This document shows, in pieces, positions 15,951 to 24,576 of a stretch of 64,000 nucleotides of DNA. This DNA is from Gemmatimonadaceae bacterium. Lineage in GTDB: Bacteria > Gemmatimonadota > Gemmatimonadetes > Gemmatimonadales > Gemmatimonadaceae. The position numbers and the translations under genes were made by a program. Below the pieces are notes generated by a model, which searched no databases, was not told the DNA's origin, and worked only from the letters and a program-made list of their open reading frames with translations. Position 1 is the stretch's first letter; every line of letters starts with the position of its first letter. Location: the NCBI GenBank assembly GCA_035533015.1, contig DATLUQ010000044.1, forward strand, positions 62,001 through 126,000. Direction: 5' to 3'.

Positions 15951-18632
15951 GTGACACGCCCCGTCCACGATCGCTCGCTCCCGCCCGATCACGACGCCTT
16001 CGTCCGCGCCGAGCCGCCCACGGGGCGGGTGATCATAATCGCGCCCACGCGCGCCGCCTGCGAGACGATCGAGATCGCGCTCGGCCTCCATATCCAGACG
16101 TTTCTCGAACAACACCACGGCGAGCGCGTGCGCGAACTGGCTCGCGCCCGCCGCGGATTCGGGATCGTCGCGGGCACGGGCACTGGCAAGACCCTTGCCG
16201 TGCGGCCGATTGCCGAGGAGCTGCTCGGCACCACGGAACTGCACGTCGGCGTGGTGAACCGAGAGCGCGAAGCGACCCCCGAAACGCCCACCTGGAACGT
16301 CGTGATCGTCACGACGGGCATCGCCCGCCGCTGGTTCGAGGCGGGGGACATCCTGGCCGGCGACACACTCGTCGTCGACGAGATCCACCAGACGTCGGCC
16401 GAGTTGGAGCTGTGCCTGGCACTCGGAAAACGCACGGGCTGCCGCTTCGTCTGGCTCTCCGCCACTGTCGACCCGTCGTTCTACGCGCACTACCTGGACA
16501 GTGCCGACGTGCTCGAGGTGTACGCGTTCGATCCCGACAAGGCGGCCGATGTGCGTGTCGTGAACCGGCGATTGCGCGATTTTCTGGACTTCCGGACGGT
16601 GCAGCAGTTCCAGAAGCAGCGGCGCGGCGTCGGTGTATTCGTGCCTACGCGGCGGGGGGTGGAAGAAGCCGCGGCGCGCGTTTCGGAACTCTCGCCGCGC
16701 ATGAACGTCGCCTTCTACCACGGCGGCGAGCCCATCCGCGTGATTCGACCGTTCCTCGACGGTAGCGAACGCAAGCCGTTCCTGCTCGCGATGACGGCGG
16801 CGGGCCAGAGCGCGCTCAACATCCATGGGCTGGACACGGTGATCATCGACGACGTGCGCTTTGCCAACCTGATCGACCGCGGGCGGAACGTGCTCACCCA
16901 ACGGCATCTGGGAGCCAACGAGATCCTGCAAATGGCGGGGCGCGTGCACGGTCGCGTGGCCGGCGGGCGCGTCTACATCCTGTCCGACCGCGACGTCGAT
17001 TTCGCCTCGCTGCGCCCCACCGAGCCCGAGTTCCAATTGGCCGGGGACTCGGAACGCGTGGCGATCACCTGCGCGGCACTGGGGGTGCGCGCCGACGAAC
17101 TCGACCTGCCCGTGCCGCTCGATCGCACCGCCTATCGGGAGGCCGTGGCGCTGCTCGAGCGCCGCGGCGTGGTCGAGCACGGGCGGCTCACGCCGTACGG
17201 CCGCGCGGTGGAGGCGATGCCGGTCGAACGGGCGTGGGCCGAACTGATCGTCAATGCGGAGGACGACCTCCTACCGTTCCTCGCCGTGATGAGTTCGGTG
17301 GAATCGCTGCACCGCATGACGCGCGAGGAGCGTGATCTGGCGGGCCTGGTGGTGGCCGGCAGCGACCACCTCACGGCATACAACGTGTACGCCGAGGCTT
17401 TCGCGCGGGCCGGATACGTGGGCGAGGTCTACGGGCTGCCGCGGCACCGCTTCGACGAGGGGGGATTGGAAGCGTGGGCCGACCGGCGCGGCGTGCTCGT
17501 CAAGTCGATCGAGGATGCCGCGCTGGGCATGGCCAGCGTGTATCGGTCGGTGGGCGTGGCCTTACCCGACCGCCTGCCTCGGGCCGGCGATGCCGTGCTC
17601 CGTCGGTTCCAGGAACTGCTGGGCCGGTTCATGCCGTTCACCCTCGTGATCGACGAGCGCACCGCGGCTGGCGACGAGGCCCGGGTTTCCAAGACGAGTG
17701 TGTGCGGCAGTTGGGGCGCGATCGCCGGGGAGCTGCGGTACTTCGCGGACAAGTTCGGCGTACCGCGCGCCGGCATCGAGGGCACGCAGATCCCCTCCGA
17801 TCTCATCCGGCAATACGCCACGCGCAGCGAGCCCGAACTGGCGTACGACCCACGTCACCGGCAGGGGACGCTGGTGCTCGTGCGCCGCGTGGACTACTTC
17901 GGTTTCGAGTTGGAACGAGACACCGAAGAGGTCGACGAATTTCCGCCCGCCTTGGCGGACCGCGCGCGGACCCTGCTCGCCGACGCGGTGGCGCGCGGCG
18001 AATCGCGGCATCCGGCGGCTCGGCGCAATCACGCGGCCATTGAGAGCGTACGCGAGGCGTGGCGCCGTTCGGGCGGCCGCACCCCGCGGCTGGGGCTGGC
18101 GGAGCTGACCGCGTTCTACGCCCGGCAGCTGGCCGACGTGCACGCGATGCGGGACTTTCAGCGCGTCCCGCTGCACCTCGACGCTGACGACTTTGTGAGC
18201 CCCGACGAGCGCCGGCGGCTGGCGGCGCTGCCGGCGCGCCTCGACTTGCGGGGACAGCCGGTGGAGATCCACTACGACGTGGAGGACGCGCCTGACGGCC
18301 CCCTGGGTGTGGCGCGCCTGCGCTTGCCGGAGAAGATGGCGCGCACGCTGGTGGCCGAGGAGCTGCCCATTCTCGACCGGCCACTGCGGTTCGTGGTCAC
18401 CCGCGGCAAGCGCGGAGCGGTGCGCGCGGCGTCGCTGGACGAGTTGCAGGAACTGCTGGCGCGGCCGTTCAGCCCCGGCGAGGATACATTCGCCCGACCT
18501 CGTACACCGGCAGGCGACCACGATATACGCCGTGAAGTGCGGCGCGACGACCGCCGCGATGGCGGGCGCCGCGGGGACGGTGGACGCAAGGGACGCGGGC
18601 GCCGCGGCGGCGGCCCGCGCCGGAGTCGCTAG
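15951..18632 (+). CDS. DEAH-family ATP-dependent helicase (HrpA/HrpB-like) with RG-rich tail
   Basis: The 893-residue protein is an SF2 helicase: Walker A GTGTGKT at 75-81, DEIH at 143-146 in place of DEAH, SAT at 170-172, then VFVPTRRG and the motif VI form QMAGRVHGR. A winged-helix/ratchet region and a long C-terminal domain follow, as in the HrpA/HrpB RNA helicases of bacteria. The last 45 residues are Arg/Gly/Asp-rich (RREVRRDDRRDGGRRGDGG and more), like RGG RNA-binding tails. The likely role is in RNA or RNP remodelling. It starts with GTG at 15951. Its end overlaps the convergent CGNR gene by 4 bases. Confidence 0.88.
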   Translation: MTRPVHDRSLPPDHDAFVRAEPPTGRVIIIAPTRAACETIEIALGLHIQTFLEQHHGERVRELARARRGFGIVAGTGTGKTLAVRPIAEELLGTTELHVGVVNREREATPETPTWNVVIVTTGIARRWFEAGDILAGDTLVVDEIHQTSAELELCLALGKRTGCRFVWLSATVDPSFYAHYLDSADVLEVYAFDPDKAADVRVVNRRLRDFLDFRTVQQFQKQRRGVGVFVPTRRGVEEAAARVSELSPRMNVAFYHGGEPIRVIRPFLDGSERKPFLLAMTAAGQSALNIHGLDTVIIDDVRFANLIDRGRNVLTQRHLGANEILQMAGRVHGRVAGGRVYILSDRDVDFASLRPTEPEFQLAGDSERVAITCAALGVRADELDLPVPLDRTAYREAVALLERRGVVEHGRLTPYGRAVEAMPVERAWAELIVNAEDDLLPFLAVMSSVESLHRMTREERDLAGLVVAGSDHLTAYNVYAEAFARAGYVGEVYGLPRHRFDEGGLEAWADRRGVLVKSIEDAALGMASVYRSVGVALPDRLPRAGDAVLRRFQELLGRFMPFTLVIDERTAAGDEARVSKTSVCGSWGAIAGELRYFADKFGVPRAGIEGTQIPSDLIRQYATRSEPELAYDPRHRQGTLVLVRRVDYFGFELERDTEEVDEFPPALADRARTLLADAVARGESRHPAARRNHAAIESVREAWRRSGGRTPRLGLAELTAFYARQLADVHAMRDFQRVPLHLDADDFVSPDERRRLAALPARLDLRGQPVEIHYDVEDAPDGPLGVARLRLPEKMARTLVAEELPILDRPLRFVVTRGKRGAVRAASLDELQELLARPFSPGEDTFARPRTPAGDHDIRREVRRDDRRDGGRRGDGGRKGRGRRGGGPRRSR

Positions 18633-19273
18633 CCCTTGCGGCGGGCCCGGTGGCGCGCTGCCTTGGCCCGATTGCCGCACGTCGCCATGTCACACCACCG
18701 GCGGCCGCGGTTCTTAGTGGCATCGTAGAACACGCGGCGGCATTGTGCGCCCGCGCATTGCCTCACGCGCGAGAACTCGGCGTGAATCAGCGAATCGGCG
18801 GCCGATTCGACGAGCGGGATCATGAGTCCGGCAAAGGCGTCGCCTCCCGGCACGAATGACCGCGCGAAAGTGCCGTCGCTGCGCATCTCGAGGCGCCGCG
18901 TGCCGGCACTTCGCCCCAGCACCCGGTTGATCTCACTCACGGCTTCGGCGCGCTCGCCGGGGACGCGGGCGCCGCCCTCAGCGAGCGTGCGGAGCGCGGC
19001 GCGCACGCGGCGGGCGTCGACCAGGGCGGCGGCTGCGCCGGCCGGCTGCTGCTGCGCACGGCGGCGCATTCCCGCCCCGCGGTCGGCGTCGATGACGCCC
19101 GCCCGTTCGAGCCAGTGCACCAAGCCTTCGAAGTCCTCGAGCGCGTCGGCATCCGTCGCGGTCGCTTCGGAATTCACGAAGTCGAGCCAGAGCCGCTCGG
19201 CCACGAACACGAACGCCTCGCCGCGAGCGGGAGGCGCGTGGGTAACAGGAGCGCGGGCGGACGGAGGGTTCAC
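18629..19273 (-). CDS. ABATE/CGNR zinc-finger transcriptional regulator
   Basis: About 214 residues. The N-terminal half shows the ABATE-domain opening (FVFVAERLWLDFVNSEA) followed by helices. The C-terminus is a CGNR zinc finger: RQCAGAQCRRVFYDATKNRGRRWCDMATCGNRAK, with four Cys ligands and the terminal CGNR signature, then basic residues. This family is predicted to bind DNA and to respond to a small ligand through the ABATE domain; few members have been studied. The GTG at 19273 is preferred over a TTG 30 bases earlier. It follows a truncated kinase gene on the same strand. Confidence 0.85.
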   Translation of the reverse strand: MNPPSARAPVTHAPPARGEAFVFVAERLWLDFVNSEATATDADALEDFEGLVHWLERAGVIDADRGAGMRRRAQQQPAGAAAALVDARRVRAALRTLAEGGARVPGERAEAVSEINRVLGRSAGTRRLEMRSDGTFARSFVPGGDAFAGLMIPLVESAADSLIHAEFSRVRQCAGAQCRRVFYDATKNRGRRWCDMATCGNRAKAARHRARRKG

Positions 19274-19374
19274 GGGGGCGGAACGGGCCGAATGACGGGA
19301 CAAACATGCGGGGGAAGGACCGGACGGGCAAGGAAGCGCGAGGCGACGAGGGACACGGCGATCGACCGCGCGGC

Positions 19375-19590
19375 CTATCGCGGCGCCGGCCCCTCGGCCA
19401 CGCGCGTTTCGCGCAGGAAGCGCTCGCGCAACTCCTCTCGGACGGCCAACTCGGGCGGGAGCACCTTGATCGCGACGGGGCGTTCGAGGCGGAGGTCCTG
19501 GGCGAGGTACACCGCACCCATGCCGCCCTTGCCCAACTCCCGTTCAATGACGTAGCGGCCGGCGAGGGCGGACTCGAGCAGTTCGCGCAT
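19375..19590 (-). pseudogene. Truncated Ser/Thr kinase N-lobe remnant
   Basis: A 71-residue frame holds only the start of a Hanks kinase: [36 protein letters not shown] and RFLRET. The sequence then diverges and stops. The glycine loop and Lys are intact but the catalytic loop, DFG and everything after are absent. The break comes where family members continue with the AAQLNHPHIV helix. This is best read as the remnant of a full kinase gene after deletion, and is not likely to make an active kinase. Confidence 0.78.
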
Positions 19591-19745
19591 GGGTCGACTG
19601 GATGAGGGCGCTCGATGCACGCGTCGGTGTTCGTGTCGGTCGTGACATCCGAGGTGCCGCGTGGGGGGATCGGCGCCACACACGACACGCCGGCGCCGAG
19701 GAGGAGAACACTGACGAGATCCGGCCCCAGCGCGCAAGTTTCGGC

Positions 19746-20315
19746 ATGCTGCCACGTGTCACGCCAGCGCCGCTCTCGACGGTCCACCGGGTTGCCGTCG
19801 GGTCCACGAACCCGGTGAAGATCAATGCCGTTCGCGCGGTGTTGTCGCGTGCCGGGTGCCAGGCCGCGGTCGACGGGCGCGCGGTGCCGTCGTCGGTGCG
19901 CGATCAGCCGGTGGGCGACGACGAGACCATTCGTGGGGCGGTGGCGCGCGCGTGCGCCGCGCTGGCGGCGGCCGACGCCGATCTCGGCGTGGGGATCGAG
20001 GGCGGGGTGGTGGAGGAGCCGGGCGGCGCCATGCGGACGTGCGCCTGGGCGGCCGTCGTTTCGCGGGACGGGCGCCGGGGGGTGGGCGGGTCGCTGGCGA
20101 TGCCGCTGCCGCCGGTGGTGGCCAACGCGGTGCGCGGCGGGCTGGAGTTGGGCCACGCGATGGACCGGCTCACCGGCGAGCACGACACCAAGCGCGGGGC
20201 CGGCGCGGTGGGGATCCTGACGGCCGGGTTGGTGGACCGGCAGGCGGCGTACGAGGCGCTCGTGGCCTACGCTCTGGCGCCGTTCCTCACGCCGGAATAC
20301 TGGGCGGCGGTCTAA
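19746..20315 (+). CDS. yjjX: Inosine/xanthosine triphosphatase (YjjX/NTPase I-T family)
   Basis: The 189-residue protein matches the DUF84/YjjX family: the opening [18 protein letters not shown] binds the triphosphate, followed by [13 protein letters not shown], a VGIEGGV strand and the GSLAMPLPP segment. The family hydrolyses ITP and XTP and so removes deaminated purines from the nucleotide pool. ATG 19746 leaves a short N-terminal extension of about 17 residues before the conserved strand. It lies back-to-back with the kinase remnant. The next gene, ispH, starts about 140 bases later after a short AT-rich stretch. Confidence 0.9.
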   Translation: MLPRVTPAPLSTVHRVAVGSTNPVKINAVRAVLSRAGCQAAVDGRAVPSSVRDQPVGDDETIRGAVARACAALAAADADLGVGIEGGVVEEPGGAMRTCAWAAVVSRDGRRGVGGSLAMPLPPVVANAVRGGLELGHAMDRLTGEHDTKRGAGAVGILTAGLVDRQAAYEALVAYALAPFLTPEYWAAV

Positions 20316-20443
20316 ACAATTAGGTTTTTGATATGGCGGGGTGGGTGCAGCCCGCCGGACGGCCGTGGCCGCCGCTGGCGGCTGCTGAAAACGGCATCGC
20401 AACCAAGCGTCGGGTCAGAATAGGCCCGGCTGCCGCGGCGTGC

Positions 20444-20449
20444 TAGATT
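20444..20449 (+). promoter_or_regulatory. Candidate -10 box TAGATT of a leaderless promoter
   Basis: TAGATT ends seven bases before the ATG at 20457. The intervening CTCC-rich bases are not a Shine-Dalgarno sequence. The position matches the other leaderless-looking starts here. Confidence 0.38.
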
Positions 20450-20456
20450 TCCTCCC

Positions 20457-21668
20457 ATGGGCACGCCCTCAGACGCTCCCACGTATTACCGGAAAGGCTT
20501 CGGGCTGAAGACCGAAGTCCTGGGCGATCTGGCGTCCGACTACGACGGCCGCCTCGTGGACTACATGCGCGCCCACGATTACACGCTGACGGTGGGCGAC
20601 GTCACGATCCGACTGGCCCGCGAATTCGGCTTCTGTTACGGGGTGGAGCGCGCGGTCGAATACGCGTACCAGACCCGCCGCAAGTTTCCCGACAAACGCA
20701 TCTACCTCGTCGGCGAGATCATCCACAACCCGCACGTCAACGCGCGCCTCGGCGAGATGGGGATCCAGATCCTGATGCCGGGCCCCGGCGGCTTCGACTT
20801 CAGCGGCGTGCGCGCCGATGACGTGGTGATCATGCCGGCATTCGGCGTCACGATCGGCGATTTCGAGGCGCTGCGCGCCGTCGGCTGCGTCCTCGTGGAT
20901 ACGACCTGCGGCTCGGTCCTCAACGTCTGGAAGCGCGTCGAGAGCTACGCGCGCGACGGATTCACGGCGCTCATCCATGGCAAGTACTTCCACGAGGAAA
21001 CCCGCGCCACCGCGTCGCAGGTGAGCAAGTACCCCGATGGCCAGTATCTGGTGGTGCGGAACATGGAAGACGCCCGACTGGTGTGCGGCTACATCGAGGG
21101 CTCCGTCGATGCGGCGACCATCGTGGATCACTTCCGCGCTTCGATCTCGTCCGGGTTCGATCCCGAGCGCCACCTGCAGCGCATCGGCGTCGCCAACCAA
21201 ACCACCATGCTGGCCCGCGAGTCGCTGGCCATCGGCGAGGCGGTGGGCGCCGCCATCGCACGGGCTCGCGGCGCCGACGCCCGTGAGCGCGACTTCCGTA
21301 CGTTCGACACGATCTGCAGCGCCACCCAAGAGCGGCAGGACGCCGTGACCGAGCTACTGAAGGAACCGCTCGATGCCATGGTCGTGATCGGCGGTTTCAA
21401 TTCCAGCAACACCATCTCACTGGCCGCGCTGTGCGCCGAGCGCGTGCCCACGTACCACATCGATACCGCCACCGGCATCGATCCCGAGGCGGGCACGGTT
21501 CAGTTCCGAACCGTCGGCATCCACCACCACGAAGCCGAGCGGGCCGGCTGGCTGCCCGGCGGTCCGGTGCGGGTCGGCATTACCGCGGGCGCCAGCACGC
21601 CGAACAATAAGATCGGCGAAACGGTGGCGCGCATCCTCGCCACACGCGGCCTCGTCGCCGAGGTGTGA
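20457..21668 (+). CDS. ispH: 4-hydroxy-3-methylbut-2-enyl diphosphate reductase
   Basis: The 403-residue enzyme makes IPP and DMAPP in the last step of the MEP isoprenoid pathway. Three Cys ligands of its iron-sulfur cluster are visible in REFGFCYGVERAVE, DTTCGSVLNVW and TICSATQERQ, with conserved His in EIIHNPHVN. It is longer than the about 315-residue E. coli type, and the N-terminal 45 residues and spacing fit the long cyanobacterial/plastid group. The C-terminal GFNSSNTISL and ITAGASTPN motifs are present. No other MEP gene is beside it. Confidence 0.95.
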   Translation: MGTPSDAPTYYRKGFGLKTEVLGDLASDYDGRLVDYMRAHDYTLTVGDVTIRLAREFGFCYGVERAVEYAYQTRRKFPDKRIYLVGEIIHNPHVNARLGEMGIQILMPGPGGFDFSGVRADDVVIMPAFGVTIGDFEALRAVGCVLVDTTCGSVLNVWKRVESYARDGFTALIHGKYFHEETRATASQVSKYPDGQYLVVRNMEDARLVCGYIEGSVDAATIVDHFRASISSGFDPERHLQRIGVANQTTMLARESLAIGEAVGAAIARARGADARERDFRTFDTICSATQERQDAVTELLKEPLDAMVVIGGFNSSNTISLAALCAERVPTYHIDTATGIDPEAGTVQFRTVGIHHHEAERAGWLPGGPVRVGITAGASTPNNKIGETVARILATRGLVAEV

Positions 21669-21705
21669 ATCGCCGCCGGCCCCGTCCGGCAGGGAGAACC
21701 TGCAC

Positions 21706-22470
21706 GTGGAGTTTGCCGAGTACGTCGCCTTGGGCGACGCGTTTTCCGGTGATGTCTTTCCGGCGCTCGATGCAGGCGCTACGAGTGTCGCAGTAGCGCT
21801 CGAGCGCGAGCCCCGAGCCGGCGACGTCGCACCCCTCGGCGCGGCGGCCCTGCTGTACCGGAACGACGACGATCGGTGGCCCGAGTTCGCCGGCCTCGAC
21901 CTCACGACGGTGAACCCTGACCTTGCATTCCACTCGCTCGTCGCGGAAAGCGCAACGATCGGCGATGTGTTCGGCGACCAACTCGCCATGGTCGCGGCGA
22001 GCGAAGCGCCCACGCTCGTCACCCTCACCATCGGCGCGGCCGATCTCATGAGCCTGCTCGTGCGCCGTCCGAGTCTCGCGATAGCGCGGAAGGCGGCGCA
22101 CGACATCGGCGAAGCCTACGAGTTCCTCGTCGATGCCATCCGCCGCGCGCGCCCCACGGGGATGCTCCTGCTGGCCACCGTCTGCGATCCCTCCGATGGC
22201 ACGGCCCTCATGCCGGGAGTGGATGCTGCCACGCGACCGGTGCCGCTCGCCGCGCTCGACGTCGTGAACGCCCGAATTCGCACGATCGCCGCCGGAACCC
22301 CCGGTGCTCGACTGGCAGACCTGCACTCCCACTTTCTGGGTCACGGCGCCAGCGCCGACGAGAAGGACCGCTGGTACTGGCGCCGCTCGCCGCTCGACCC
22401 CAACGCCGTGGGAGCGAGTGAGGTGCGGCGCCTCTGGCTGGACGCCATGGGATATGGGCCCGAGCCGTGA
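21706..22470 (+). CDS. SGNH-fold protein with all catalytic residues replaced
   Basis: The 254-residue protein is laid out as a GDSL/SGNH hydrolase, but the catalytic blocks are altered. Block I reads ALGDAFS (Ala where the nucleophile Ser sits), block III reads GAADL in place of GxND, and block V reads LDPNAVG where DxxHPN is expected. The fold core (TLVTLTIGAADL, GMLLLATVCDPSD, RLADLHSHF) is preserved with no frameshift, so it looks like a maintained pseudoenzyme and not a decaying gene. It starts with GTG 21706 after an AGGGAG ribosome site. Its stop overlaps the XdhC gene by GTGA, implying a joint role. Confidence 0.68.
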   Translation: MEFAEYVALGDAFSGDVFPALDAGATSVAVALEREPRAGDVAPLGAAALLYRNDDDRWPEFAGLDLTTVNPDLAFHSLVAESATIGDVFGDQLAMVAASEAPTLVTLTIGAADLMSLLVRRPSLAIARKAAHDIGEAYEFLVDAIRRARPTGMLLLATVCDPSDGTALMPGVDAATRPVPLAALDVVNARIRTIAAGTPGARLADLHSHFLGHGASADEKDRWYWRRSPLDPNAVGASEVRRLWLDAMGYGPEP

Positions 22471-23522
22471 CGCATCCCACGCTCGCCCGCTTCGACGAAC
22501 TCCGCCGCTGCGAGCCGCGGTTGGCCATGGCCACGCTCGTGTCGGCCACCGGGTCGAGTTCAAGCATCGTCGGCGCCAAGACCTTTGTTGGTGAGTCGGG
22601 ACAGATCGTGGGTTCGGTGACCATCGGCGGGTGTCTGGATGCGCGCGCCGCCGAGACGGCCGATCGTGTGCTGGCATCGAACTACGCCGAGTTGCTCGAC
22701 ATTCCGCTCGCTGACGAGGAAGCCTGGGATCTCGGGCTCGCATGCGGCGGAAATGTGCGACTACTCGTCGAGCCCGTGGGCAGCGGGTCGGCCACCGATC
22801 CGGTTGTCGTGGCGTACGCCGCAGCCGACCAGATGGTGGCCGCGGGCCGCCGCGCACTCGTCGTCCGCGCGCTCTCCGGCGATTCGGCACGGCTCGTGCT
22901 CGATGCCGATGGTAGCAGCCGAGGCTCGCTCGGCGACCCGGCGCGCGACGCTCGTCTCGCGTCGCTGGTGAAGGCCAGCGGTGCCCCCGCCGTCGTCGTG
23001 GACGAAACCGACGGCGCGGCTTACTTCGTCGAAGCATTCGCGCCGCCGCTCACGGTGGCTATTTTCGGCGCTGGCGAGGTGGCCGCGGTGCTCACGCGCG
23101 TGGCGGGGGATTTGGGGCTGCACACGGTGGTCGTGGACCCCCGGGCGCGGTACGCGTCGCGCGAGCGGTTCCCGGGCGCGAGCGAGATCCGGGTGGGCGA
23201 TCCCGGTGCGATCGCCGCTGAACTGCCGGCCACGGCCGACACTTTCGTGGTGATCGTGTCACACGACTACAAGTTCGAACTTCCGGTGCTGCGACACATG
23301 CTGCGCGCCCCGGTAGGCTACATCGGCCTCATGTCGAGCCGTAAACGCATAGCCGCGCTACGCGGATTCCTGGCCGACGAAGGGTTCGCCGCGGAGGAGT
23401 TGGATCGGATTCATGCCCCGATCGGCATCGATATTGGAGCTCGCACCCCGGCCCAGGTGGCGGTGAGTATCGCCGCCCAACTCGTAGCCATACGGGCTGG
23501 CCGCGACCCCACGGTACTGTGA
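22467..23522 (+). CDS. XdhC/CoxI-family molybdenum hydroxylase maturation factor
   Basis: The 351-residue protein has both XdhC parts. The N-terminal CoxI region contains GSSSSIVGAKTFVGESG, the GSVTIGGCLDAR cysteine motif and DLGLACGGNVRLLVEP. The C-terminal Rossmann domain contains VAIFGAGEVAAVLTRVAGDLGLHTVVVDPR and ends in the signature PIGIDIGARTPAQVAVSIAAQLVAIR. XdhC proteins bind and sulfurate the molybdenum cofactor and deliver it to xanthine dehydrogenase-type enzymes. It is coupled by 4-base overlaps to the SGNH-like gene before and the cytidylyltransferase after. No hydroxylase subunits are in the window. Confidence 0.92.
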   Translation: MTHPTLARFDELRRCEPRLAMATLVSATGSSSSIVGAKTFVGESGQIVGSVTIGGCLDARAAETADRVLASNYAELLDIPLADEEAWDLGLACGGNVRLLVEPVGSGSATDPVVVAYAAADQMVAAGRRALVVRALSGDSARLVLDADGSSRGSLGDPARDARLASLVKASGAPAVVVDETDGAAYFVEAFAPPLTVAIFGAGEVAAVLTRVAGDLGLHTVVVDPRARYASRERFPGASEIRVGDPGAIAAELPATADTFVVIVSHDYKFELPVLRHMLRAPVGYIGLMSSRKRIAALRGFLADEGFAAEELDRIHAPIGIDIGARTPAQVAVSIAAQLVAIRAGRDPTVL

Positions 23523-24097
23523 TCGCTGCCCTGGTGCTCGCCGCGGGCGCCGCGCGGCGGTTTGGTTCGCCGAAGCTGGTGCAGCCGGTGCGGGGTGAGC
23601 CGCTCGTGCGGGCGAGCGTCGAGCGGGTGCTTGCCGCCGGTCCCGAGCGCACGATCGTGGTGGTGGGGCATGGTGCGACAGCCGTGCGGCGAGCGTTAGC
23701 CGGGCTCGACGTCCAGATCGTGACCAACCCCCGGCCGGACGATGGGCTGAGTTCGTCGCTGCGCGCCGGCCTCGCGGCCGTGCCGTCGAACGCGGTGGCA
23801 GTGCTGATCGCGCTTGGCGACCAGCCAATTACACACGATGAAGTAATTCCGGCGTTAATAGCGCGTTTTGGTGGCACTGATGTTGCTATAGTGGCGCCAA
23901 AATACAGTGGAGATCAAGGACTTCCAGTTGTCTTTTCCAGGGCTGTGTTCCCGGAATTGGAGGCGCTCACCGGTGATCGTGGGGCCCGATCTGTGGTGGA
24001 AGCCGATCCCGCACGGGTCGCCTATGTGGAGTTCGACTTTCCCATGCCGCCGGACGTGGACACTCCCGGAGACCTCGAATTTCTGATGAATTCCTGA
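23519..24097 (+). CDS. Molybdenum cofactor cytidylyltransferase-like NTP transferase (MocA/MobA family)
   Basis: The 192-residue protein is a MobA-like nucleotidyltransferase: the opening ALVLAAGAARRFGSPKLVQPVRGEPLV, then GLSSSLRAGL, the metal site ALGDQP and the final DVDTPGDLEFL. MocA forms the CTP-derived dinucleotide cofactor of XdhC-dependent hydroxylases, and coupling to XdhC by GTGA supports that reading over MobA. Bases 23820-23960 are clearly AT-richer than the rest of the gene (runs such as CCAATTACACACGATGAAG), although the frame and motifs stay intact, suggesting a recombined patch. Its 3' end overlaps the convergent GntR gene by 76 bases. Confidence 0.86.
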   Translation: MIAALVLAAGAARRFGSPKLVQPVRGEPLVRASVERVLAAGPERTIVVVGHGATAVRRALAGLDVQIVTNPRPDDGLSSSLRAGLAAVPSNAVAVLIALGDQPITHDEVIPALIARFGGTDVAIVAPKYSGDQGLPVVFSRAVFPELEALTGDRGARSVVEADPARVAYVEFDFPMPPDVDTPGDLEFLMNS

Positions 24098-24489
24098 CGC
24101 TCGGGGTCTGGCTCGCGATTGCGGGCCCGCCTTTCGGCCCGGTCGAACGCAGCTGCGAGCTCGCTCGAGGTGAGGCCGTGGGCGAATGCGTCGCTCCGCG
24201 CACGCTCGGCCACGTCATCGGCCAGAACTCGGCGCTCTGCGTCACCCAGTGGACGGCTGTTTACGAAAGTGCCTACGCCGCGCCGACCTTTCACGGCACC
24301 TCCTGCGGCGAGCTCGCGGTAAGCCTGGAGGATCGTATTGGCGTGGACCCCGAACCGGGTGGCGAGCGTGCGGATCGGAGGCAGTGCATCGCCGGGCGCG
24401 AAGTCGCCGCAGGCAATGGCGGCACGAACCGCGTCGGCGACCTGGAGGAAGAGAGGGCGACGGTCGTTCGGATGGAGTTCGAAGTGCAT
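24022..24489 (-). CDS. YtrA-type GntR transcriptional regulator
   Basis: About 155 residues. The N-terminal winged helix is clear (RPLFLQVADAVRAAIACGDF, PGDALPPIRTLATRFGVHANTILQAYRELAAGGAVKGRRGVGTFV). The C-terminal tail is short and helical with no large ligand domain, which is the YtrA subfamily layout. YtrA members usually repress an ABC transporter or membrane protein gene and themselves. ATG 24489 is preferred to TTG 24495 because a TAGATT box lies 5 bases before it. A perfect dyad next to that box is the probable autoregulatory site. The membrane protein gene 24577-24987 lies upstream on the same strand. Confidence 0.9.
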   Translation of the reverse strand: MHFELHPNDRRPLFLQVADAVRAAIACGDFAPGDALPPIRTLATRFGVHANTILQAYRELAAGGAVKGRRGVGTFVNSRPLGDAERRVLADDVAERARSDAFAHGLTSSELAAAFDRAERRARNREPDPERQEFIRNSRSPGVSTSGGMGKSNST

Positions 24490-24494
24490 GTGCA

Positions 24495-24500
24495 AATCTA
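24495..24500 (-). promoter_or_regulatory. Candidate -10 box TAGATT of the gntR leaderless promoter
   Basis: On the minus strand TAGATT is followed by TGCAC and then ATG (24489). The box directly abuts the operator dyad 24501-24522, so repressor binding there would block RNA polymerase. Confidence 0.45.
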
Positions 24501-24522
24501 GTGCTCTAGGACACTAGAGCAC
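24501..24522. promoter_or_regulatory. Perfect inverted repeat, probable GntR operator
   Basis: GTGCTCTAG-GACA-CTAGAGCAC is a perfect dyad with 9-base arms and a 4-base centre, directly upstream of the gntR -10 box. Size, symmetry and position fit YtrA-type operators. It sits between the gntR gene and the upstream membrane protein gene. Confidence 0.72.
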
Positions 24523-24576
24523 AACTATTGCGCGGACCGGATTCTGCAACACCTCGCGGGGGCAAGCGGACGCTGC

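Noticed and set aside
18978-20402. Long antisense open frame over the CGNR and ITP phosphatase genes
   Set aside because: Arg/Pro/His-rich product with no domain; typical shadow frame of GC-rich DNA, and the real genes on both strands explain it. Similar long shadows over 701-1639, 2320-3996, 7302-9506 and 30086-32548 were dropped for the same reason.
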